Source of the DNA: Paracoccus endophyticus
Lineage (GTDB): Bacteria > Pseudomonadota > Alphaproteobacteria > Rhodobacterales > Rhodobacteraceae
NCBI RefSeq assembly: GCF_003286075.1
Contig: NZ_QLUV01000001.1
Location: forward strand, 1 to 64,000
Reading direction: 5' to 3'
Length of the DNA: 64,000 nucleotides
Part shown: piece by piece, positions 58,181-64,000 of the stretch
How positions within the stretch are numbered: position 1 is the first letter of the stretch
How the letters are laid out: each line of letters begins with the position of its first letter
Program-made: the position numbers and the translations under genes
Notes under the pieces: model-generated
Database searches by the model: none
What the model was told of the DNA's origin: nothing
The model's input: the letters and a program-made list of their open reading frames with translations, nothing else

Positions 58181-59661
58181 ATCATGCCATCCAGCGCGGC
58201 CACGGCGACAGAGGCCTGCTCCGCGTCGTCAAAGGGGAACACGTCGGTGCCGACGATCTGCCCGGTCTCGTGCCCCTTGCCGGCGATCAGCAGCGCGTCG
58301 CCGGGTTGCAGGGCGTCCACGCCGCGCAGGATCGCCTCGGCCCGGTCGGCGACCTCGGTGGCCTCGGATCCCGCGCCGGCCATGACCTCGGCCCGGATGG
58401 CGGCGGGGTCCTCGGTGCGGGGGTTGTCGTCGGTGACATAGACGACATCGGCGTGCTGCGCCGCCGCCTGCCCCATCAGCGGCCGCTTGCCCCGATCCCG
58501 GTCGCCGCCCGCGCCGATCACGACGATGATGCGGCCCAGAACGTGCGGGCGCAGCGATTGCAGCGCGGCGGTCACCGCGCCGGGCTTGTGGGCATAGTCC
58601 ACGAACACGGCCGCCCCGTTGCGGCGAACGGCCGCAAGCTGCATCCGGCCGCGCACGGTGGTCAGGCCCGGCAGCGCATCGACCACGCGCTGCGGCTCGG
58701 CCCCCGTCGCGATGACCAGCGCCGCCGCGGCCAGCACGTTTTCGGCCTGAAAACCGCCGATCAGGTCAAGCCGCACCAGATGGGCCTGCCCGTTCAGCGC
58801 GAATCGCACCTCCTGCCCGGTGGCGTCATAACGCTGTCCCAGAATACGCAGGTCCGCGTCCGGCCCGCGGCCGATCGTCACCAGATGCAGGCCGCGGTCG
58901 CGGGCAATCTGCGCCATCTGCACCCCGCGGGGGTCGTCGGTGTTGACGACCGCAAAGCTTCCCGGTTCCAGAACGCGCGTGAACAGCAGCGCCTTGGCCG
59001 CGAAATACGCGTCGAAGTCCTTGTGATAGTCCAGGTGGTCCTGGCTGAAGTTGGTGAACGCCCCGGCCTTCAGGCGCACACCGTCCAGCCGCCGCTGGTC
59101 CAGCCCGTGGGACGACGCCTCCATCGCGGCGTGGGTGACGCCGGCGGCCGCCGCCTCGGCCAGCACCCGGTGCAGCGTGACCGGGTCGGGGGTCGTGTGG
59201 GCCAGCCTGGCGACATGGTCGCCCTCGACCCCCATGGTGCCCAGGCTGATCGCCTTGTGGCCCAGCGCCTGCCAGAGCTGGCGGGTAAAGCTGGCGACCG
59301 AGGTCTTGCCCGAGGTGCCGGTGACGGCAACGACCGTGTCGGGCTGGGCGTCGAACCACAGCGCCGCCGCCCCGGCCAGCGCGGCGCGCGCATCCTCGGC
59401 CACGACCAGCGCCGCGTCGGACCCGGCCAGCGCACCGGCGGCCATCTCGGCGCCCGCGCGGTCGGTCAGGATCGCCGCCGCCCCCTGGCGCAGCGCATAG
59501 GGGATGAACTCGGCCCCATGGACCGCCGATCCGGGCAGCGCCGCGAACAGATGCCCGTCGCGCACCGTGCGCGAATCCAGCGACAGGCCCGTGATCTGCG
59601 GATCGCGCCCGTCGCGCGCCCGCAGGCCAAGCCGGTTCAGCCCCTTGCCGTTGCCTGTCAC
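58177..59661 (-). CDS. murE: UDP-MurNAc-Ala-Glu 2,6-diaminopimelate ligase
   Basis: This 494-residue ligase adds the third amino acid. LSLDSRTVRDGHLFAAL near residue 26 starts the UDP domain and TGTSGKTSVASF near 115 is the ATP loop. The DDNPRTEDP motif near 415 is the one that selects meso-diaminopimelate rather than lysine, as expected for a Gram-negative. It starts at GTG 59661, 15 bases after ftsI. No unusual domain was seen. Confidence 0.94.
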   Translation of the reverse strand: MTGNGKGLNRLGLRARDGRDPQITGLSLDSRTVRDGHLFAALPGSAVHGAEFIPYALRQGAAAILTDRAGAEMAAGALAGSDAALVVAEDARAALAGAAALWFDAQPDTVVAVTGTSGKTSVASFTRQLWQALGHKAISLGTMGVEGDHVARLAHTTPDPVTLHRVLAEAAAAGVTHAAMEASSHGLDQRRLDGVRLKAGAFTNFSQDHLDYHKDFDAYFAAKALLFTRVLEPGSFAVVNTDDPRGVQMAQIARDRGLHLVTIGRGPDADLRILGQRYDATGQEVRFALNGQAHLVRLDLIGGFQAENVLAAAALVIATGAEPQRVVDALPGLTTVRGRMQLAAVRRNGAAVFVDYAHKPGAVTAALQSLRPHVLGRIIVVIGAGGDRDRGKRPLMGQAAAQHADVVYVTDDNPRTEDPAAIRAEVMAGAGSEATEVADRAEAILRGVDALQPGDALLIAGKGHETGQIVGTDVFPFDDAEQASVAVAALDGMI

Positions 59662-59675
59662 CCTGTCCCCCGTTG

Positions 59676-61478
59676 TCAGTTGGACACGACCTTTAGGCCA
59701 TCGTCCGGCCGGGGTGCAATCACGGGCAGGGTCACGTGGTCGGGGCGCAGGCCCAGCATGGGCGACAGGCGGTGAACCAGCGCGGCGGCGACCGGCGCGG
59801 CCGTGGCGCCGGCGGTGCGCGATTCCCCGCCGCCGGCGGCCGCGACCGACGGCTCGTCCAGAGACACCACCAGGACATAGGCCGGCTTGTCGGACGGATA
59901 GACCGCCGCGAAGGTCGAGACGACCTTGCTGGCGTAATAGCCCCCGCCCGGCCGCGGCTTGTCGGCGGTGCCGGTTTTACCCCCCACGCCATAGCCCGCA
60001 ACCTCGGCCTGCCGGGCGGTGCCGCGCGTCACCACCTGGCGCAGCAGATCGCGCGCGGCGGCGGCGGCGCGCGGCGACAGCACCTGCTCGCCGGGCGGAT
60101 GGTCCTTGCGGTGAACCAGCGTCGGCCGCACGCGGCGCCCGTCATTGGCCAGCGTGGCATAGGCCGACGCCAGATGCAGGGGGCTGGCGGCCAGCCCGTG
60201 ACCGAATGCGACCGTCGCCGCCGTCACCGCAGGCCAGCGCTGCGGCACCAGCGGCTTGCCGGTCGGGCCCTCGGACATCTCGACCGGGGTCGCCTCGAAG
60301 AAGCCCAGGTCCTTCAGGAACTTCTGCTGGCGGTCGGCCCCCAGCATCTGCGCGATCCGCACCGTCCCCACGTTCGAGGATTTCACGATGATGTCCGCGA
60401 CCGACAGCTGCCCGCCATAGTTGTGAAAGTCGTGGATCAGATACTTGCCGATCTTCATCGGCGAGGACGAGTTGATCATGGTGTTGGCATTGACCAGCCC
60501 CTCGTCGATCGCCTGCGCCACGGGAAAGATCTTGAAGGTCGAGCCGAGCTCGTACTGGCCCTGCACCGCGCGGTTGAACAGCGGGCTGTCCGACGGGTCC
60601 CCCTTGAGCAGCGGCTTCGGCCGGTCGTTGGGGTCAAAGTCGGGCAGGCTGGCCATGGCGACGATCTCGCCGGTCGCCACCTCCATCAGGATGCCGGTCG
60701 CGCCCTTGGCGTTCATCACCTTCATGCCGTTGCCCAGCACCTCCTCCATCGCGGCCTGCGCCGTCAGGTCGATGGACAGCGCCAGCGGCGCGCCGGCGTT
60801 GGCGGGGTCGCGCAGCCAGTTGTCGAAGGCCTTCTCGACGCCGGCCATGCCCAGCACCTCGGCGCTGCTGACGCCCTCGTTGCCGAACTGCGATCCGCCC
60901 AGGATGTGGCTGGCGAGGCGCCCGTTGGGGTAAAGCCGCATCTCGCGCGGGCCGAAGACAAGGCCCGGCTCGCCGATGTCGTGGACCGCCTGCATCTGCT
61001 CGGGGCTGAGCTTTTTCTTGATCCAGACGAACTTGCGGTCACCGGTCAGGTCGGCCGCAAGCCGCTTGGCGTCCAGGTCCGGGAAGATCTCGGCCAGTTC
61101 CCGCGCGGCGCGCGCCGGATCGACCAGGTCGCGCGGATGGGCATAAAGCGCGTGCGTGGACAGGTTGGTGGCCAGCACCCGGCCGCGCCGGTCCACGATG
61201 TCGGCGCGCTGCGAGATGATCTGCGCGCCCGAGGCCAGCGCCCGCGGCTCGGTCGGCTGGCTGTGGGCCAGCGCCCCCATGCGGAACCCGACCAGACCGA
61301 AGGCCAGGACAAAGCTGCCCACGATCACCTTCAGCCGGGTTTCCGCGCGCCTGCGGGCCTTGTCCTGGATCTCGGCGTGGCGCGCGGCGCGCAGCTCGGC
61401 TTCGATCTCGTCTGGGTCCTGTCCCGTCTCGCGGGCGCGCAGGATGCGGGCCAGTGGGCGCAGGGGCGTGAGAATCAT
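59676..61478 (-). CDS. ftsI: Septal peptidoglycan transpeptidase FtsI (PBP3)
   Basis: This 600-residue class B penicillin-binding protein crosslinks septal peptidoglycan together with FtsW. A cytoplasmic tail is followed by one membrane helix near residues 52-70. The pedestal domain follows and then the transpeptidase domain. The active-site serine is Ser313 in GSTFK, the SSN motif is near 370, and KTGT appears in GGKTGTADKP near 495. ATG 61478 is chosen because GAGGAG lies eight bases upstream; a GTG at 61487 would lengthen it by three residues. That Shine-Dalgarno overlaps the end of ftsL. Confidence 0.94.
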   Translation of the reverse strand: MILTPLRPLARILRARETGQDPDEIEAELRAARHAEIQDKARRRAETRLKVIVGSFVLAFGLVGFRMGALAHSQPTEPRALASGAQIISQRADIVDRRGRVLATNLSTHALYAHPRDLVDPARAARELAEIFPDLDAKRLAADLTGDRKFVWIKKKLSPEQMQAVHDIGEPGLVFGPREMRLYPNGRLASHILGGSQFGNEGVSSAEVLGMAGVEKAFDNWLRDPANAGAPLALSIDLTAQAAMEEVLGNGMKVMNAKGATGILMEVATGEIVAMASLPDFDPNDRPKPLLKGDPSDSPLFNRAVQGQYELGSTFKIFPVAQAIDEGLVNANTMINSSSPMKIGKYLIHDFHNYGGQLSVADIIVKSSNVGTVRIAQMLGADRQQKFLKDLGFFEATPVEMSEGPTGKPLVPQRWPAVTAATVAFGHGLAASPLHLASAYATLANDGRRVRPTLVHRKDHPPGEQVLSPRAAAAARDLLRQVVTRGTARQAEVAGYGVGGKTGTADKPRPGGGYYASKVVSTFAAVYPSDKPAYVLVVSLDEPSVAAAGGGESRTAGATAAPVAAALVHRLSPMLGLRPDHVTLPVIAPRPDDGLKVVSN

Positions 61479-61483
61479 GGCGG

Positions 61484-61915
61484 TCACTCCTCGGGCAGGG
61501 CGGAAGGGGCGGCAGTGGGGGCCGGACCAAGCCAGCCCGGACGGGCGCGCGGGCCGCCGGCATAGGCTGCGGCGGGTGCGGGGCCTGCGGCGCCCAGTTC
61601 GATGTCGGGCGGCGCCGGCGCATCGGGCGCGGGGTAATCGACGTTGGCCGCAGTGCCGAACTGGCCTGCGCCCACCGGCACCAGGCGCAGCCGGTCAAAG
61701 TTCAGATCGACCAGCTCGCGCAGCCGGTCGGGCCGGTTGAGAAACGCCCATTCCGCCCGCAGCACCCCCAGGTTGTCGCGCAAGCCGGCCATCTCGTTCT
61801 GGACCGCCTGCATGCGGTCGATCTGGCCCTGGGTGCGATAGTTTTCGCGATAGGCCCAGAAGGCCAGCCCCATCACGACCAACGCGACAAGCAGATACAG
61901 CACCGACCGCATCAT
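61484..61915 (-). CDS. ftsL: Cell division protein FtsL
   Basis: This 143-residue bitopic protein has one membrane helix at residues 4-22 and a leucine-zipper-like coiled coil at 28-60. A proline/alanine-rich C-terminal tail follows. FtsL forms a complex with FtsB and FtsQ and activates FtsWI. The sequence [21 protein letters not shown] is the conserved core (its hallmark is [11 protein letters not shown]). The tail is longer than in E. coli. The start overlaps rsmH by four bases. Confidence 0.88.
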   Translation of the reverse strand: MMRSVLYLLVALVVMGLAFWAYRENYRTQGQIDRMQAVQNEMAGLRDNLGVLRAEWAFLNRPDRLRELVDLNFDRLRLVPVGAGQFGTAANVDYPAPDAPAPPDIELGAAGPAPAAAYAGGPRARPGWLGPAPTAAPSALPEE

Positions 61916-62877
61916 CCGCCCCCGGGCAGGATGGGCTGCGCCAGGGACGCGCCCTCGATGGCGCGGGCCGGTGCATCGGTGCGGATGGCCACGCGCAGCA
62001 GCGCCGAGCGGGCGCGGGGGTTGGCGGCCAGTTCGGCGTCGTCGGGACCGATCGCGCGCCGGAACGGCAGGGTGAACGCCGCGGCGTCCTGCACCACCTG
62101 CGGGGCATGGCGGCTGCCGCCGCCCGCGGCGTTGGCGCGCGCCTGCATGAATCGCTTGACGATTCGGTCCTCCAGCGAATGAAAGCTGACGACGGCCAGC
62201 CGGCCGCCGGGCTTCAGCGCCCGCTCGGCCGCGGTCAGGCCCGCGACCAACTGGCCGAACTCGTCGTTGACCCAGATGCGGATGGCCTGAAAGGCGCGGG
62301 TGGCGGGATGGCTCTGCCCGGGCTTTGCCCGCGGCAGCTGGGCGGCGACGATCTGCGCCAGTTCGCCCGTGCGCGACAGCGGCCGGGCGGCCACAATGGC
62401 GCGGGCGATCCGGCGCGCGGCGCGCTCCTCGCCATAATGATACAGCACATCGGCGATGGTGGATTCGTCCGCCCGGTTCAGAAGGTCGGCGGCAGAGGGT
62501 CCGTCGCCGCCCATCCGCATGTCCAGCGGCCCGTCGCGCAGAAAGGAAAAGCCGCGGTCCGGCTGGTCCAGCTGCATCGAGCTGACGCCCAGATCCAGCA
62601 CCACGCCGTCCAGCGGCTCGCCCGCCAGGCTGTCCAGATCGGAAAACGTGCCGGGCACCAGCCGCAGCCTGTCGCCGTACGCGGCAGCCCATGCTGCTGC
62701 GAGGGCAAAGGCAGACGGGTCGCGGTCGATGCCGATCACCCGGCCCGCGCCCGCCTCCAGCAGGCCCCGGGCATAGCCGCCGGCCCCGAAGGTGCCGTCA
62801 GCCCAGACCCCCGATACCGGGGCCACCGCCGCCAGAAGCGGACGCAGCAGGACGGGAACGTGCGGGGCCTCCACCAC
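61912..62877 (-). CDS. rsmH: 16S rRNA (cytosine-1402-N4)-methyltransferase
   Basis: This 321-residue methyltransferase modifies C1402 in the decoding site of 16S rRNA. The SAM motif is [15 protein letters not shown] near residue 25, followed by [21 protein letters not shown] near 97 and [16 protein letters not shown] near 235 are RsmH hallmarks. It starts with GTG at 62877 (or GTG 62874), directly after the mraZ stop. The mraZ-rsmH pair at the head of the cluster is standard. Confidence 0.95.
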   Translation of the reverse strand: MVEAPHVPVLLRPLLAAVAPVSGVWADGTFGAGGYARGLLEAGAGRVIGIDRDPSAFALAAAWAAAYGDRLRLVPGTFSDLDSLAGEPLDGVVLDLGVSSMQLDQPDRGFSFLRDGPLDMRMGGDGPSAADLLNRADESTIADVLYHYGEERAARRIARAIVAARPLSRTGELAQIVAAQLPRAKPGQSHPATRAFQAIRIWVNDEFGQLVAGLTAAERALKPGGRLAVVSFHSLEDRIVKRFMQARANAAGGGSRHAPQVVQDAAAFTLPFRRAIGPDDAELAANPRARSALLRVAIRTDAPARAIEGASLAQPILPGGG

Positions 62878-63393
62878 TCAGGCCCCGGGTGTCTTGGGCG
62901 GCAGCGGCGGCAGCAGCGAGCGCGGATCGAAGCCAGGCTCGAAGCTGGCGACCAGCGCCTCGACCGCGTCGCCCTCGACCTCGGAATAGGTTTCGGGTCG
63001 CCACACCTTGAGGTAATCGCCCGCGGCGACAAAAAAGGCGCGGTCATCCAGCCCGATCTTCTCGCGCAGCTTCTGCGGCAGGACCAGGCGCCCGTCGGGG
63101 TCGATCTCGGCCTCCTCGGCGCTGCCATGCATGATGGATTCCAGCAGGCGGCGTTCGGCCGAGCCGCGCTGCATCAGGTCGATCTGGTCGTCGATCTCCT
63201 GGATCGCCTCGATGGTGTACAGTTCCAGGTGGCGCCACTCGTCACGGCCGTAGACGATGACCAGTTGCGGGCGCCTGCCGGATTCCCAGTCGGGGTCGCA
63301 GGTCTCGAAGACGCGGCGGAACTTGGCCGGGATCGAGACGCGCCCCTTGGCGTCGACCTTCACCTCGTCCGAGCCTCTGAACCTGCGCGCCAA
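62878..63393 (-). CDS. mraZ: Transcriptional regulator MraZ
   Basis: This 171-residue protein has two AbrB-like swapped-hairpin units, with KVDAKGRVSIPAKFR near residue 12 and EIDPDGRLVLPQKLRE near 95. MraZ forms a ring of subunits that binds direct repeats upstream of its own gene and represses the cluster. The start is TTG 63393, giving the expected LARRFRGSDEV N-terminus, with AAGGA eight bases upstream; homologues begin similarly with MARRFRG. A proline-rich tail extends the C-terminus. It opens the dcw operon and has a long leader. Confidence 0.9.
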   Translation of the reverse strand: MARRFRGSDEVKVDAKGRVSIPAKFRRVFETCDPDWESGRRPQLVIVYGRDEWRHLELYTIEAIQEIDDQIDLMQRGSAERRLLESIMHGSAEEAEIDPDGRLVLPQKLREKIGLDDRAFFVAAGDYLKVWRPETYSEVEGDAVEALVASFEPGFDPRSLLPPLPPKTPGA

Positions 63394-63672
63394 GCCCGCA
63401 TTCCTTCCACTGTCCCTGCCCGCAACGGGAAAGGGCGGATCGGGCCGCTGCCACTGCCCGATCCGCCGCCCTCGTCCCATCTCTGGGCCCCGAAGTTTCG
63501 GGGATCGCCCGTGTTCGTCGCGCCACCTCGGGGGAAGGTGCTGCTCGCGCGCGACCGGGTCGCTTTGCGGAAGGCGGGTGCCTGTATGAAGCCTGCCTTG
63601 GCCGGGGTCTTGGTCGCCCCTTCACTGCCCGTCATCCGTGTTACAGGGGATGCCATGGGAATTCATGGGAAG
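63394..63672 (-). ncRNA. Extended mraZ 5' leader, possible UpsM-type small RNA locus
   Basis: About 280 bases separate the mraZ start from the repeat cluster, with no coding frame. In Rhodobacter sphaeroides the dcw cluster has an unusually long leader of similar size that yields the small RNA UpsM. The same layout here suggests an equivalent RNA. A CCCCGA-AGTT-TCGGGG stem-loop at 63488-63503 could mark its 3' end. No sequence comparison was possible, so this is inference. Confidence 0.4.
63641..63672. promoter_or_regulatory. Three 10-bp-spaced repeats, candidate MraZ operator
   Basis: TGGGA occurs at 63656-63660 and 63666-63670, and GGGGA at 63646-63650, so the starts are exactly 10 bases apart with five-base spacers. 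This is the pattern known for MraZ-binding direct repeats (TGGGN with five-base spacers). They lie about 260 bases ahead of mraZ. Their orientation is opposite to the gene, unlike the E. coli case. Confidence 0.5.
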
Positions 63673-64000
63673 CAACGGATATCTGCGGTCTGCCAGGGTC
63701 ATTCCCCACGTCCCATCACGGGAACGGCCGCAGAACGCCTATGTGGAAATGTTATTCATCATAAGGCCTTGAGAGAAAAAACCCGAATCCCTACAACATC
63801 TTGAGGGCTGTTTTCTGTTGCAGGATCGACGCAGAGCGCGGGTTTCAGCCCAAGCCTCGCCCGCACGCGGCAAGGCCCCGCCGACCCTGCTGATCGCGCG
63901 GACTCACGAAGTGGTGATTCTGGATTTCGCCGGGCCGGCGCCCCCGACACAGGCAGTTTCCCGTCATTTCCCGGCGTGCTGCCACCTGTGCGCCCTCAGG
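63673..64000. other. No gene recognised upstream of the mraZ leader
   Basis: No coding frame with a plausible protein was found in these 328 bases. A-rich DNA around 63771-63781 (a six-T run on the minus strand after a weak CCCT/AGGG hairpin) might end a transcript coming from beyond the window. I looked for the conserved core of RNase P RNA and of tmRNA and did not find it. The dcw promoter should lie near 63673-63760, but no strong consensus was seen. Confidence 0.3.

Noticed and set aside
63782-64000. RNase P RNA gene (rnpB) or tmRNA upstream of mraZ
   Set aside because: I expected such a gene from memory of related genomes, but neither strand shows the conserved GAGGAAAGTCC or ACAGAACCCGGCTTA core, and no tmRNA features were found.

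Overview
The window looks like a chromosome segment of a Rhodobacteraceae alphaproteobacterium, most likely Paracoccus or a close relative. The evidence is a very high GC content, proteins typical of that family (long-linker FtsZ, MbfA, ScfR/RamB-type regulator, DUF2484 next to murC), Shine-Dalgarno starts with frequent ATGA/GTGA gene overlaps, and a PhaR-type operator. No rRNA, tRNA, phage, insertion sequence or CRISPR array was seen. Assignments come from reading motifs and gene order; no database search was run.

Bases 1-16,400 are a patchwork of transport and redox units. They hold a GntR-type operator with a truncated aldehyde dehydrogenase, an unusual pyruvate kinase-like gene, an OsmF/Yeh-type compatible-solute ABC transporter (minus strand, 1840-5624), an isoquinoline 1-oxidoreductase-type molybdenum hydroxylase with a c-type cytochrome (5854-9077), a cobalamin riboswitch driving btuB-btuF-btuC-btuD (9266-14177), the iron exporter gene mbfA, a ribbon-helix-helix protein and a glyoxalase I-like gene. 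A small gene graveyard at 16417-16905 contains a truncated Tat-signal protein and a probable catalase scar.

Bases 17,100-30,500 hold housekeeping genes: gap, a small phasin-like gene with a PhaR-type site, pyrC-pyrE, dnaB preceded by two perfect DnaA boxes, a Bcr/CflA exporter, an ScfR/RamB-type regulator with matching operator-like sequences, a LytM peptidase-bactofilin pair, a DUF2189 membrane protein, coaD and a CBS-domain protein. A divergent LysR regulator then faces a valine/isobutyrate degradation cluster (mmsA, acyl-CoA dehydrogenase, 3-hydroxyisobutyryl-CoA hydrolase, mmsB; 30581-35276), followed by two small envelope proteins.

From 36,165 to the end nearly everything is on the minus strand. 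It is the division and cell wall (dcw) cluster, read from the right end: mraZ-rsmH-ftsL-ftsI-murE-murF-mraY-murD-(GFA protein)-ftsW-murG-murC-DUF2484-(small membrane protein)-[inserted plus-strand choX-betC]-murB-ddl-ftsQ-ftsA-ftsZ-terminator-lpxC-bamD-recN. It supplies the peptidoglycan precursor enzymes, the septal synthase and the Z-ring, then lipid A synthesis and outer membrane assembly. Points worth checking are the choline cassette splitting the cluster, its 11-bp operator-like repeats, the long mraZ leader with 10-bp-periodic repeats (a possible UpsM-type small RNA locus), the PhaR and DnaA sites, and the deletion scars.
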